DNA from: Cantharellus purpuraceus
Taxonomy: Eukaryota; Basidiomycota; Agaricomycetes; Cantharellales; Hydnaceae
Length of the DNA stretch: 64,000 nucleotides
Direction: 5' to 3'
NCBI GenBank assembly: GCA_025174535.1
Contig: JALBUN010000028.1
Location: 62,001-126,000, forward strand
In this document: in pieces, positions 44,762-58,100 of the stretch
Layout: each line of letters begins with the position of its first letter
How positions within the stretch are numbered: position 1 is the stretch's first letter
Notes under the pieces: generated by a model
Told to the model about the DNA's origin: nothing
Databases searched by the model: none
Seen by the model: the letters and a program-made list of their open reading frames with translations, nothing else
Made by a program: the position numbers and the translations under genes

Positions 44762-46592
44762 TCATTGTTGCTTGCAGTCCTGAGGATCAACATTGCCGGC
44801 GCCGGCGCCTTGGTTGCCACGGCGTGGGAGGCCGGCTCGGCGCGTACGGGGCGGTAAATCGTCCTGAAGCGACAAGGAAAAGGTGTCAGGTTCGGAAGAC
44901 AACATGAACATGAGTGGATGGATAAAGAACGTGCGTGCGGGGAGGTGGGAAGAAATGGTACGTGTAATGAAGAATATCATCAATTAGTGTAAGTATCAGT
45001 CGGAAAGTGTTATCACTATGCCAGAGGAGATTCCTATGAGCCGAATGTAATGCGCATACGCGATGAGAAGATAACCAGGGGAAAAAAAAAATAATTGTGG
45101 CGCAATTTCAACGATTAAATCAAGGGAAATAACCCACCTCCTCAATATCCTCATCCTCATCGTCCTCGTCATCTTCAAACTCCTCAAGATCCTCATCGTC
45201 TTCAGAATCGAGGCCCATATCATCATACTCCAACGCTTTCCCAGTAAAGTAGTCAATGGCACGCGGAATGATCTAGAGATATCCGAGTTGAAAATTTTGA
45301 GAAAATTGTATGAAATAATGTATCAGTCGACGTACCCTCTCCTTCATATCTTCTCCAATTTGATAATCCAACTCAAGCCTCTCTTCGAGGTCCTCCAGCT
45401 CTTCTTCATCGACGTCGCCGTTCTCAAGAGCGTCCTCAGCAGGTGGCACGGGCGGTGCAAAGAAGTTAAAGAATGATTCTGTTGGGTGAGCTTTGCGGAT
45501 GAGCCGGGTCCGATTTGTGTCTGTAACGTCATGATTATAAATCGGATAGCACAACAGCGGCGTCATCGCAGCTCACTCTTATTCCTCTGCTTCTTGATTT
45601 CAAAGCTCTTTGTCAGATCCTTGTCTTCTTTCCATTGGATCTCACACCCCGTTGCGTGGTCATAGACAAAGTCTCCTTCGTAGCCAAGCTCGTTACGGTA
45701 GACGTACGTTTTTGTCAACACAGAATTGGTGAAGAACTCGTTCTCAATGAAGTGAAAGATGAGCTTGAACCCTAACGCCGAGGAGTCGGCCCCTGTCTTA
45801 TCGCCATCTTCAGGGAGGTATGATACGCGAATGTCGGTAAGGTTCCTTAGCGCCTCGGCGTCCCGTTCAGTGATTAGGTCACTGATTCCTACGTGATTCC
45901 GCAATGCGGTGAGCCAGAACTCGGGGATGCCTGCTCCTGGATTGGTAGGAGTGATGTTCGAGGAGATGGTCGTGGCATCGGGAGATGGAAGAGCAGTATG
46001 GGATGGGTCGTCCTTAAGTGACTGTGCCTCCCCAGCCGCGATCTCCTCTGGCATTGGAGCAGAATGGCCCAACGTTATTTGTAACCGGCGATCAAACAAG
46101 GGAGAGTATAGTGCGAGGTACTATAAAACGTGGTGAGCAAAAAAACGAATTAAATACAAGTAGACGCCATCGTCCCACCTTGCGCTCAAGCTCCAAAACC
46201 TCCTTTTTGTGCTCCTTTTGAAGCTTGGTATATTCGACCTGGACACCCTTGAGAGCCTCCACATTGCGCTTGACCTCAAGGGGAAGACTCTCGATGTACC
46301 CTGAACTCTTTCCGACGAGGTTGTTGAGCTTGCCTTGCACGAGCTGAGTGAGGATAGCCTGTTGTTGTGGACCGAGACTACTGATCCCACCTGTGCCACC
46401 ATTGTTAGCTCCCCGTCCAGGCGTTGGGGAAGGCGGTTCGTCATCCCCATCGTCTTCACCACCCTCCTGGATATCAGGGACGGTGGGACGCGAAAGCTGC
46501 TGTGTGATGGGCGCAGCAGTCAACGGTGTATTTTGTGGAGTTGGAGCAGCAATGGAGGATTGAGTAGGCGGTATATTAACGTTTGAGCTCAT
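44762..46592 (-). CDS. NAP1: Nucleosome assembly protein 1 (NAP1)
   Basis: Histone H2A-H2B chaperone that shuttles between cytoplasm and nucleus. ATG at 46590-46592 (MSSNVNIPPTQSS). After a disordered N-terminus, LNNLVGKSSGYIESLPLEVKRNVEALKG and LQKEHKKEVLELERK form the dimerisation helix. YLALYSPLFDRR, GIPEFWLTALRNH, DLTDIRVSYL-type sequence, GFKLIFHFIENEFFTNSVLTKTY, GCEIQWKEDKDLT and ESFFNFFAPP are NAP-family hallmarks. The acidic tail EDDEDLEEFEDDEDDEDEDIEE follows. The last exon, after an unusually long intron of about 280 nt, encodes a basic Gly/Arg stretch and ends NVDPQDCKQQ. CKQQ is the prenylation motif known at the end of animal NAP1L1. All core parts are intact. Confidence 0.95.
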
Positions 46593-47107
46593 CGTAGATG
46601 GTAGACAGAAGGAAGTATGGGTGCTGGGATAAAAAACCTAAAGATTATTTGGCTGGTGTCCAGAGTCATCCATGGCACCAAACAGCACCACACTCGCCCA
46701 GTCTGGAAAACGATACTCCACGGGAGGCAGTAAGCCTATACAACTGTGAGATGCATGGTAAATGGCTCGACAGGGTCGAATTGTTGAGGTACAACTCCAT
46801 CATGGAAATAGGAGTGGTCACACGATCTTCATTGACGAAAACTGCAATAGCAGGTACTTTGGCAACCATCATCTGAGGCCAACTTTGGAGTTTACCAGAG
46901 ACATAAAATTCACGAGGCTTTTTAGTTGCGTTTCCGAATAACCCGAGAGATTAGTGTACAGGAAATTACCATAACATCATCCATGTGCCGCTCAATGAGA
47001 TCCGCATGCAAATGCAGTAGCTATCTATTCGAATTAGGATACAGGAATATAGCGTAGTATGAAAAATTCTGGGAAAGTAGCAGGTGCGTGACATAGATGA
47101 ACCCTCA
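46593..47107. other. Upstream region of NAP1
   Basis: Expected to hold the NAP1 promoter. Short frames here mirror each other across strands and none has a recognisable motif. Confidence 0.4.
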
Positions 47108-47410
47108 TCAAGACCCCGAAGATCTCGTGTGTGATTTGACTCCTCGTTGCAGTGGCTGCACAAACTCTAGATCAATCCCTTCCTCGGCCATCAAGAACTT
47201 TTCGCATTCAAAGCATGGCATCGTATGCTGAACATCCATCACTTTCTGTTCTCCGGGATCGACACATTGACTATGCTCTTTGCACACGGCTGGGTGGTTA
47301 ATTGAAGCCGTGCAATGTCGTGATCTGCAGTCCGTGTGAGATAACGCAGAAGGTTTGAAGCCATATCCACAAGTGCAGAGCGCGGTACCATAGGTTGTGA
47401 TTTCACACAT
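47108..47410 (-). CDS. Small cysteine-rich hypothetical protein
   Basis: A 100-residue frame with a true ATG (MCEITTYGTALCTCGYGF) and stop. It has ten Cys and several His: CTCGYG, DCRSRHC, VCKEHSQC and PCFECEKF. Paired Cys spacing suggests zinc binding. There is no signal peptide or membrane segment. The pattern resembles short Cys-rich fungal proteins starting MC-x-E with a CxC near residue 14, of unknown function; this is from memory and weak. It lies alone between NAP1 and the arrestin-like gene. An upstream exon is possible. Confidence 0.45.
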   Translation of the reverse strand: MCEITTYGTALCTCGYGFKPSALSHTDCRSRHCTASINHPAVCKEHSQCVDPGEQKVMDVQHTMPCFECEKFLMAEEGIDLEFVQPLQRGVKSHTRSSGS

Positions 47411-48430
47411 GCAGGTAAATCGCCGCGGGTCGCACTGTTATTCTTCATAATATGTCAACGCCACAGACAGTGAAATACAACGACAAAACCGACAGTATTA
47501 AACGTGTGAAGTATGGATGTTCCGAATGAATATTACACTCTATACTCATGTCTCAGAAAATGATAATGGCTGCAGTGGTTAATTCGTGCTCACCTTGGAC
47601 AAAAAAAAACCGCAAACACAGAGTTTGGATGCACTATAGTATTTCGTAGCAATGATTTTGGGGGAGCAGATAATTAGGAGTTTGAGTAGCGAATCGACTC
47701 CGATTTTGTTAATATTCCACGCTGGAACCTCGAGGTCGTGCGGGGACATACAGGGGTACCATCAGTACGTATATCATGACTGTGGACATAAGCTGGCATG
47801 TTATTGACAGAAAATGGATGGCTAATCGCCAGCCGGGAATGAGCAAGGCAATTAGATGGAATCAATGTCTTTGCCACGCAATGCACCAGCGGCCATCAGT
47901 GTACGAATATAAGCATAGTCGACCGGGGCTTGGGACAGGGGAAACCAGAGGTACTACCATTAGTCAAGATATAATATGACACTTACTACTGAAACCGACA
48001 AATTGCTGTATGTCTATCGGCACGAGTCAAGTTATAGTTCAAGTTCAAAACCATCAGTTGACCTAAAAAGTAAAAGGCTAAGGCTAAGGCTGCCACCGGT
48101 AATCTGGCGCAGTCCGATCGGCATCTCCTGCGGAAGATTATGCAAGTTCATGATGAAAAACACTCGTAAGCCATGCATAGTATTCAATATGGCGCCGGAA
48201 TGTATCACAATATTGGACGATACATTCTCTCCTTATGTATACGGGGATGCAAAATCAATACAAACAGAATCACAGTAGTAATCACAGGGCATTTCGCTAA
48301 GTTACACCAAACAGAAGTACCACGAGCCGTCAAGTATATCACAGGGATCCGGCAGAGTTGTTGCAAATCGATAACTTAATAGATTACTATAATTGGACGT
48401 GCACAGATCCAATGCCGCCAAAATTGAAGG
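47411..48430. other. Intergenic region, no gene supported
   Basis: AT-rich spacer between the Cys-rich frame and the 3' end of the arrestin-like gene. No intact gene, repeat or RNA gene was seen. Confidence 0.45.
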
Positions 48431-51003
48431 CTAAAACGTGATAACACGCTTGGCTTGCGTGGTTGGGCGCTCCTTCTTCGTTGGTTCTCCCAGTGTACAC
48501 TGAGAATGGACGGCATCAGCGCTAACCTTCACGACCTCTCCCGTAATAGGCAGTTCCTCCCGAGTGGTGTTGCTCCCATGATCTGCATGCTTTGCTGCAG
48601 GTGCATCGGGTGCGTCCGTAACTACCCAGAGTGGTGTCTCTGTCTGGATGCCAGGCCCTGAGGGCGAGATATGGGAGTACTCCGGATGGGTAATGGTTAT
48701 TGCTATAATGTACTGCGAATAGGAGGCATGTGTGTTTTGAATCTGTGGAGGATCAGAGTGTGACACTTACTTCGCACCTGGGCGGGAAAGTGAGCACTAA
48801 TTAACATTATACGAGACACGCACCCCATATACTTGTAACGGAAACTCGGTGGTACTCCATGAGTAACACGCACGTCACCATCCAGGCGTATAACATCCTC
48901 GACCTCACTACCTTTGTCAAGATCTTCCAGGGAAGGTGGAGGAGAAGGCGTTCGCGGTCGCTTGCCGCCATCATCTTCCCTATTATCGGCCACAAGGCTC
49001 TTGTCAGCCTCAGCTATAGTGGTGCCATCGTCCGTTGGCACTTTCGTATCACTTTCCCCCGACACTGAAGGCTCTGGCTCTCGCTCAGCGGCGGCGAAAG
49101 GCTGATGTAATGGCGTATGAGCGGCTCGTCGAGTGATAGTAGATACCTGACTGACAGTAATCTTCTCTTGACGGGCCATTGATGAAGGAAGCTCGGGCCT
49201 CAGCCTTGGCATCTTATCATCTGACGGTGGTCCATCATCTGTTCGCCATATTCTCCCTTGCGACAGTCTTACGAGATTCCGATTACGGCGTGCCGAATTG
49301 CGCGGTCGAAGCACGTCTGGCCCATACATCTCTGAGCGAATGAACACGACGTCGAATGAGTCCGGGTGACTAAGGGCCTGTAAAGCTGCAGAAGAGGTAG
49401 ACCAGAGAAGAAGTCCAAATCTGGCGGTTTGACCAGGCGCGTAAACTTCTGGTGTTTGCACACCAAGCTAGAGCAACGCAGGAATACATGAGGACAAGGA
49501 AGAGAGGAATTGCATGTGTTTCAAGAACATACAATCCCTTCCACTTCGATCTTTTCATCCCTGAATCGCCCTCGTCCACCAAATGGAGTGAGTGTCCATC
49601 CACCCACAACCTCTCGTCGGGAGGGCCAGTCCTCGCGGGTAGGAATGAATGGGAAAGGGACTGCCTCGCGAGGAAGCGGTCGTGCTCTAGGGTAATAAGC
49701 GAATGTCATATCTAATCTGGTTACCGGTCTACATTATCGTGGCACGAGAGAGAAATTAGAACCACTCACGCGCGGTTGATGCTCCACATGTCATCATACT
49801 TGACGTCAATACCAACAGAGTATGTTACACGACCGTCGAAGCCTCCTACTTTGTGGATGCTACTCGTCGCTAAGGGTCTACAGTTATATAGGTGCAACAA
49901 GTGGTTGAAGGAACATACGAGGCAAGAATACCCGAGCAGAACCCTTTGGCGACTAAGGTGAGTCTTTACCTTGTTCTTAGTTGAAGAGATGAATACCTCT
50001 CGTTCTACCTCTTCGATCGGAAGGTCGACTGGAACATCTTGAGGCAGTGAAGGAAACTCAAACGGCTAAGTGTGTCAGAAAAGATTCCTCAAAAGCAAAC
50101 GTCTGTAACCTGCAGGTCTACTTACAAATATGTAACTCCCTGGCGGCAGTTTTCCCTTGAAACCGACTACGGATGTGGTCGTGCCCTCAGAAGTTGGCAA
50201 CCCTTTGGATCTTTTCCATAAATTTGCATGGTATTGAAATAATGGAGCGCCCGTGATTTCCAGGACGCTCTCTGCCTTTGCAAATAACTACGCTCGTCAA
50301 ATGATGAGTGTTCCTTGGCATTCATTAACAAAGGTTTGTACCCAGACATCAATAGATGCTACGTTTGTTGGCTTCGTGAGTAGTAATAGGACTTCACCTT
50401 GAACCCTTGCTGCCGGGATAAGAATGCGCATAAGTAGCAGGCCTTGACAGGAGCATCCGTTTACCTTACCATCGCTAAAGTATCGCGGCAGACGCGATTG
50501 AGGAGTGGCAAAACTGTATAAAATAAGGGACAGCCATGGCCCTGTCTCAGGATCACTGAGGGATGAAGCATGTGCGGCGGTGAAATTCCCAAGGTAGTCC
50601 AGGGCAACACGTTCCGTCCCTTCTATATCATCAGGAGGCGGGGGATCGCTACGATACCATTTAGGAACGCCTAAGCGAGACACCTCTGCGCGCCGTCGTT
50701 TGGGGATGCGGCTCCCGCCCAAAATGCTATAGAAGCTGGCTATGCTCTCTGCAATAGAACGCAGGGAACGAATGGAGGCTCCACTCGACGAGCGGATCGA
50801 TGCGGCATATTTCTTGATACCCTTGCCTGAGCTGAGTGAAAGCTCGTTGGGTGGCTCGATACCACGGCCGGCGTTGTTCTTTGAAAGTACGTCACGAAGG
50901 AGAGACATTGTCTCCCACTATCATGCAAGGATTCAATGAGTACTCTGAGGAGCCTACTCCACGCGGGTACCTTCGGGATCTCAGGCGCTTCAAGATCGTA
51001 CAT
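48431..51003 (-). CDS. Arrestin-like (alpha-arrestin N-domain) protein
   Basis: Alpha-arrestins act as ubiquitin-ligase adaptors that direct plasma-membrane transporters to endocytosis. A conservative start is the ATG at 51001-51003 (MYDLEAPEIPK). A 53-nt intron leads to WETMSLLRDVLSK and a Ser/Arg-rich segment. The arrestin fold begins RLPRYFSDG, then VQGEVLLLLTKPTNVASIDVW, AESVLEITGAPLF, FKGKLPPGSYIFPFEFPSLP and GGFDGRVTYSVGIDVKYDD, the usual beta-strand series with PFEF and Y-x-V signatures. The second part (48703-49461) has a long acidic, disordered insert (PPSLEDLDKGSEVEDV) before EYIIAITITHPEYSHISPSGPG. Stop 48431-48433. An open frame continues upstream of 51003 (SKFKLILDREAVINEHQ), so the N-terminus may be longer. 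No PPxY motif was noticed. Confidence 0.75.
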
Positions 51004-51477
51004 CTGATGCTCATTGATAACCGCCTCCCGGTCTAATATTAGTTTGAATTTGCTGGTGAGGGCCTGAGGTACTAGTTGGGGCGTGGTAGCCGTCGTCGAT
51101 TTCCTATTTGAAACCGTTGATCAGGTACAGAATTCAGTTTTGCTCGTGTTCACTGGCCTCATCAAGCGTACCAGCCATTTGGACTCAGTGACGCAGAAAT
51201 ATTGCTGAAAGTATGCTCCCTGACTGTAAGAATTCTCCGGAAAAAGGGTTGAAGTGCAATTGTTAGTGATGTAATATAATGCATTGACTTCTGTCATCGA
51301 ACAAGCTGGGAAGAGCTAGTTAGACTCATGAAGTCCATAGCAGGTATCAAGTTGAATTGTATGCCTGCCCTTCCAACTATACAAACGCCTGAGAAATATC
51401 CTTCACCTTAGACCCATGTACTGTGTCAGTCCTATAGGATGCTTTATGCCCAGCGGAAGCTAGGCACGTGCTGATCC

Positions 51478-52937
51478 TCAATTGGGCAACGGCGAATCCA
51501 CCTGTATCATGTTCATATGGAACTCTGTATAACGTGGGACCTCCATGACACCACTGGCAATTGCTGCCTTTCGTATACTTTCGCTTTCTTCGGGAGTGAG
51601 CTTGACATGCACAGCTTCCGCGTTTTGTTCCAGATACTATCCAGGAATTAACGGCGAGCACATGAGCACTCGCAGGGAAATCAGTAATCGTAGCGTACTT
51701 TTATAGTCCGCGTTCCAGGAATTGGAATAATATCATCTCCTTGTGCTAGCAGCCATGCCAAACTGACTTGGCTTGCGGTCGCATTGTGCCGTTCGGCTAT
51801 AGCCTTTACCTCGTCTAAAACAGCCAACATCTTTGGGAAGTCTTCATCTGAGAACCTATCAAATTGCACGACTTAACCTTAACTCTAAACATACAGACGC
51901 AGAGAAGCCAGCAAATACCTAGGCAAGCTGTGTCGCATATCATCTTGGGCGATATCAGCGCGAGCTTTCTGATCAAAGGGTTGTGTGAATTAAGATACAG
52001 TGTGGGAGAATAAGTGTACACTAACAAATTTCCCGGCTAGGATTCCACGCCCCAGGGGGGAATATGCAACAATTGGAATTCCTAGTTCGCGTGCAGTGGC
52101 GAGGAGGCCAACTCGTGGGTCGGGGCTCTCTATATCGAGTGTGAATGGCGAATATTCAACCTGGACGGCGGCTATCGGATGTACTGCATGTGCACGACGC
52201 AGCACAGCTGGCGACGGTTCCGAAAGACCGATGTATTTGATTTTACCTTCCCTTTTCAAAAGATCAAAATTGGCTGGCGGTAGAGAAGGGCATAATACAG
52301 ACTTGACGAGTTCAGCCAGTGCAGCCACTGTTTCTTCAATGGGAACTTTTGGATCCACCCTAAAAAATATAATTATGCGCCAGGATTTTAAAAAGTATAT
52401 AATCATACCTATGAGCGTAATATAAATCAATGTAGTCGACTCCTAGACGTTTCGCCGATTTCTCAAATGCACTTCGAACATATGCGGAATCGCCCCTGAT
52501 CGACATGTCTGCTTGATAGCCGAACTTGGTGGCTAGGAATATAGAGCTTCGTTTGCCAGATCTTGCAAACCATTTCCCTATCAGCTCTTCGCTGTCTGCA
52601 TAGATGTCGGCGCTGTGAACATGCGATTCAACTCTCTGCGTTAAAAGTGAACTCGGTATAACTAGCCTATCCCAGTGCGTAATACCAAGTTCACATGCAC
52701 GATCAAGGACCTAATCGGACGGACTCGCATAAGGATGAATCACTAGGATGCTGCTCAATGCGCACTTACCTTCAAGCGGTCCTCGTCTGTCTGATCGGCA
52801 GAGCCACTTTGAAATATCAGCATTTGTTTAGCGTGGGAGCTTACGCACGGGACTCACTAGAACGTGCTGATGCCCATGGCGCCCCAGCCGATGGCAGAAA
52901 CATTTACATCTCCAATCTTGCGAGTTGGGTAAGGCAT
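51478..52937 (-). CDS. Aldo/keto reductase (AKR13/YakC-like)
   Basis: NADPH-dependent carbonyl reductase with a TIM-barrel fold. ATG at 52935-52937 starts [24 protein letters not shown], the barrel's first strand. Later exons give [17 protein letters not shown] (catalytic Asp and Tyr), [11 protein letters not shown] (Lys) and [10 protein letters not shown] (His), so the tetrad is complete. Then come [80 protein letters not shown] (cofactor phosphate site) and a C-terminal [13 protein letters not shown]. It ends QVDSPLPN at 51478. Many short introns. The substrate is unknown; related fungal enzymes act on pyridoxal or small aldehydes. It lies tail-to-head with the arrestin-like gene on the same strand. 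Confidence 0.88.
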
Positions 52938-55147
52938 TGTGAATCGCTTTCTCTTGACTATGCTGGCGGTTTATAGGAAGACTGCTGGATGGTTACGCAA
53001 TCGATATAACCTCAACCCCGCTTACACGTGACTGCCAGTGAGTAAGCTTGAACCTTGAGCTTGAATGGTTCCTGTCAACATGGCAATACTAGCTGGCATA
53101 GGCTGTATCCGGTGTTTAAGAAGTGCATCCCGCTTTGTCGGGGATATGATGACTAATATAAGAGTGCTGATTAACCAGACCTTCAGAGACTAGACATGCA
53201 GGCAAAATGCAAAGCTTCGTGTTGGCTTGCGAGAATATCATTGCTAGAAAGCAATTGTACTTGCTGGGCAGATAAAGCTAGTGGTCGGTGTTGAACGGTG
53301 ACGCGATATTTAACCGCGAGTTTGATACAGTTTAGTCAGCGGAGTCTGGACAAAGGGCGGGATTTGTGGACTCGTTCTCGAACTATCACCACGAATCCCA
53401 GAATCCACACGCATTATATTATCGATCTTCCACTGTGTTTGACAGTCGAAGCGCCCTCGAGCGTCAGCGGCACATCGGGATTCAATCTGGTTCTGAACTT
53501 CGGCCCTGAGATCTCCACGGCCCGCAGAACCAGCGCATCTTAGATACTCTTTTAGTACTAAATTGTCCAGATCAATCATTGAGAACACTTCATTTATGCA
53601 ACTTCAATTTCTTGTTTATTTACCATTCGTCTATACGGTACTCATATTATCCGTCGTGCTTCATACCATTCTCAGCACCTCTCATAGTACACTACGCACG
53701 CCCGCTCTGCAGGCGGTTGTGGCAGAAGAAGAGTCTACGCTGGAGGCCTCTTCCCATCACCATTCGCCCTATACTTGCTAGATCCTCAGTGCCCCTGTTG
53801 TAGTCAGACGTTATTGAGGCTGCTGGCCTGGCATTGGACCTGGCAATTGGAAGCGTCGAGAGCCCAGATTGCTTGTTGTCAAACCGTAATTGATTCTATT
53901 TTCGCTTCCCGAGTCTCCTCTTCATAGATTGAAGTGTCTGGTATTGAAACAAGTATTACAATGCTGATGGGAAGCCGAGATTTTCCCACATGCATTGTGA
54001 GAACATATTACGCAGTGCATACAAAGTATTTCCGCTCCAAAAGGACCTGGGTATCCAATGGCAGCATCAGTTTTATAAGCGTAAGTTGCATCATCGTTTC
54101 TCCTGCCGGGGCAATATACAATATCAACATTCCACGTTGATACGTTGCTACCACAGCTTTTCGGAGAACAGTCCATATAAGTACAGCGGACACTAGATCA
54201 TGATCTCGCACCTGCGCTACACTCAGCTGTCCAAAAGGGTCAGATAAAACATTATACACAGGAAGATTGGAGAATAAGACCCATGTCAAGTCGTATTCCT
54301 CAAGTTCAGCATGCAGTCCTCAAGTATGACGTCTAAGCTACCGCTAGCATTCGACAGGGGTGGACGGATACTGTCACAAAGACTCAGCAATCAGTGATTC
54401 GGGCACGCAAGAAGTATAGCTTTAAGGGGAACTTTCGTCATCCAAGCACCGACGCTAGTATTATGATATTAACATAAAGGTTCCAACCGGAGTCTATGGT
54501 TATTATTTTTTGAAACAGTCAATGCACCATCCAGGCTAGTATTTCTACCATAAAATGGCCTATTTTGATTGTACGTCCATCGGTACTTGTTTAATCTCTA
54601 AGAGGCTTCATGTCGCGAAGCACATTTGGGCGCTTATCCTCTCATGTAGATCTGAAATCACTCACTCTGCATCAGAGACCAAGGCCGCCGAACACAAGAA
54701 AATAGATCAGCGACGCAAATTCGGCCGTCGGAGGTTACCATAATGTGGATCAATAACCCCTTATTTCTCAATAACTCCAGGGAGTCACCCGGAGCGCCGG
54801 CTTAGATAGTATTGTCGTTATCGTTTCGTTGGCAGCGCCCGTCCCAAAGTACATCGGGGGGTCAACTTGACGCATCATTTTAGGCAACCCCTGATTCTAC
54901 CCGGACATAAAATACAAGATGCGAAGACTCGCTGTTTGCCTGCACCCCTTTTGCCTTTTCCTCCAGCGCGCAGGTCGTAGTAATCTTATTCCTTTTCTCC
55001 ACTGAGTGCGAGCAGGCTCGTAGTAATCGTAATCTTCGTCTTCAAGTCCTTCGTTTTTCTCAAATATTTTCACGCTCAACGACACTCATTACTTCAAACA
55101 CTTTAACGAGGCCTTTGTGATCGACAACTTTGACTACTACTTACGAG
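52938..55147. other. Intergenic region, no gene supported
   Basis: Separates the aldo/keto reductase (-) from secreted paralogue B (+). Short frames at 53298-54743 lack motifs. A 62-residue minus frame (54897-55085, with EDEDYDYYEPARTQW) has a true ATG and lies in the promoter area of paralogue B, but nothing else supports it. Confidence 0.4.
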
Positions 55148-58100
55148 ATGTTGCCATTGACGTTTGTATTGATGGCTGTGGTCGTTGTTTCGACACGTGC
55201 CAACGATTGGGCTGTCCCCTGCACTTCTGGCTCATGCGGATATGACTGGTTAGGGGATGGGAACCAAACTGCCTCTTCTTCCATGATGCTCGTAAGTGAC
55301 TATTCTCTACGACCTCGTCAGCGGATCATTTATGACATGTAGATGGGTCCTAACCAAGTCCTGTCTGGTGGGTATAAATGCTGCACTGTTTATTTCCATT
55401 GATCCAATTTCGTCTCTTCAGATATTACTCCTGCTGCCGGTTGGCAAGTTATGGGTTGTAATCCGAACTGGTCCAGTGGAGCACACAACATTACTATGGT
55501 GTGCTCGGGGACGCCTCAACAGATGGCCAACTGTAATCACCTTTATGATAACGGCGGCGCAGAAAACACAGTCGTCCGACTTCCTCAGCACGTGCGTTAT
55601 TCCGTCGCTCTCGGAGATACAGGCTAAGATATATGAATAGTGTGGAGTTGGTCCATTTGCTCGCGTTCAATCAATATTCAAGCCCGCAGACCAGTCTGTG
55701 CCGCACAATATTACTAGGCGCGATGGCGCTTCTAGCGACTCGAGTCAGGCCGTGAGGGGTCTGACACTTGGCTATGACTTTTCGCAGGTCCCCCCATCGT
55801 GCGTCCTTCACTTTATGACCATGTTATCCATGTACTTACAGCCCACCGTGATATCTTACATACAGACGAGGCACGCTTTCACTCTCGATTGTTTCAGCTA
55901 ATTCTGGAGTCAAGCCTCTAACGCGTCGACACATGGATATACTCCATAAACGAGGCCGTAGTCGTATGCTTGCTCAACGTGGACTGTTCGATGATTGTGC
56001 GTCATTATTTTCTCCCAATCTCGCACTCAGGCTCTAATCTGTCTTGGGTGAACGTTTGCTACGGATCAGTCACGAGTGGTGCGCATGTTGTCCACTTTTA
56101 ATCGTCATGTTCTTATGAATGGTACATAGCATTCGGCGACGCGACTTCCGCTGTGGGAAATGGTATGTCTTCCGTTATGTATTCGACTTACTGGACTGCA
56201 ACTGCAACTAACACTGTTGCACATAGTTGCTTCTAATGTTAAGTCAGAGGCCCAGCAGGTTACTTCGGCGGTCGCATCTGTGGCTACTAATGTGGCATCC
56301 CACGCCGAATCTGTGGTCAGCCAGGCAACTTCGGCAGTCCAATCCGTCGCTAGCCAGGCGGCTCAATGTAATCACTTTTCTCAACGATCACATGTTTATC
56401 CGCTTACCTTCTGCCTACTTCAGCCCTCAAAAATCTCAACAAGACTCAAGACACTGGGAATATTCCGATTACGCTCCACGACAGCTTTCCTCTGATTGAT
56501 GCGACGATTGGTTGCGGAAGCAACTCGGCGAGCCTGAAGATTGACATGGACGCAGAAATGGATGTGACAGTTGATTTTGGATACACCATTGCTGGGTCGC
56601 TGATACCGCCCAAGCTTCAGGATGTATGTACTAGCCACGAGATTCATAACTCGCTCTCTTACTAAGACACGAATGACTATAGGTGTCTGCTCATGGGGGC
56701 AAGTATTCTTGTGTTCTTGCGGGCGGGTGTGGCATGTACTGACGACACTACCTTCATTAAAGTGATGTCTGGAGATGCACTGGCCACTTTCAATATTCAG
56801 GCGCAGGCGCAGGTACACATCCACTTGCATGTATCATCGAGCATGCCTAATGACAGTATAGGGATCATTCGACACTGGCAGTCTTCAGCTGTTCAAGAGC
56901 GGCCTCCCTGGTCTCAGTGTTCCCGGTATTGTCACGCTTGGTCCTGAATTCACCATCAGCGCCGAGCTTCAGATGGTCGACCTGCAACTTGAGGCAGATA
57001 TGAGTGTGACGACAGGCTTCACGCTCCCCAACCTTGATTTGGTGTTCCCCCAAAGCCACGGGAAAAGTTCAGGCACAGCACAGCCGAACGGAAACAACAG
57101 TAAGTACTTATTGCTATGATGCTGGACCCCGCCTAATAATGTGATTGTGCCAATCAACAGCCATGAAGCTCTCCGCTGGCCCACCTCGCGTCGATGTCAG
57201 TGGCAGCATCGTTGCACATGTCATTCCCCGTGTATGTATATGTATCGCGGATTTCGTCTCCAAAGTGTTTGCTTACAACCACGACGTAGCTGGACCTTGG
57301 CATCGACGTGGGAAATGGCATTGCAAAGGCATCGGTGTTCATGGACGTTGACATATCTGGAACAGTGGGTTTTCAGATCAACGCTGGCTCAGCAGCCAAC
57401 TCCACGACCGTGAACCCCCCTAATGCCCCTGCTGGCATTGATAGTGGTAACTCGACTATCAACGACGACGCAACTCAGAATTCTACCGCTACCCCAGTCT
57501 CGTCCTCCGGTCAAACTGGTAGTGTTGAGAACAGTGGTAACTCGACCATCAACAACGCCGCAATCCGGAATTCTACCTCTACCCCAGTCTCGTCCTCCGC
57601 AAGTCAACCTGGTAGTGCTAGGAGCAAGTCATTGTCTGTCAAATCAACATCCGGCGGTACCGCAACATCAGCGCCCAAGAAAACCCAAGCACCAAAGGCA
57701 CCGCACAAAGCGTTAAAGCGTGCTGAGTCTATAAGCGGATGTGTCAACGTCACTGGAGCCATCACAGTCAACGGCGGACTGGATGGAGCGTTGAAGCCCT
57801 TGTTCAACGATGCTATCACTTTTGAAATCTTCCATACTTCAAAGGAGATATTGAGCGTGAGTCATTTTATAAGCACCAAGTTTTTCTGTCGACTCATTTT
57901 GCGTTGCAGAAATGCTTTGGAAATGCTGCGTCCCGTCCCGCAGCGAGTCCTGCTGCAAAAAGATCGATACACGGGGGATCGACCGTCGCGCGTGCCTACA
58001 GATACCATGAGGCGCGTGCGGGGAAGGGCGCTCCGCCAGCGCCCCCCAAAACCTCATCTGGAAGTACAAAGAACGAAGTCACACCGCAACAGTCCAAGGG

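Noticed and set aside
54897..55085. 62-residue minus-strand ORF next to secreted paralogue B
   Set aside because: It lies in a promoter region and has no homologous counterpart beside paralogue A.
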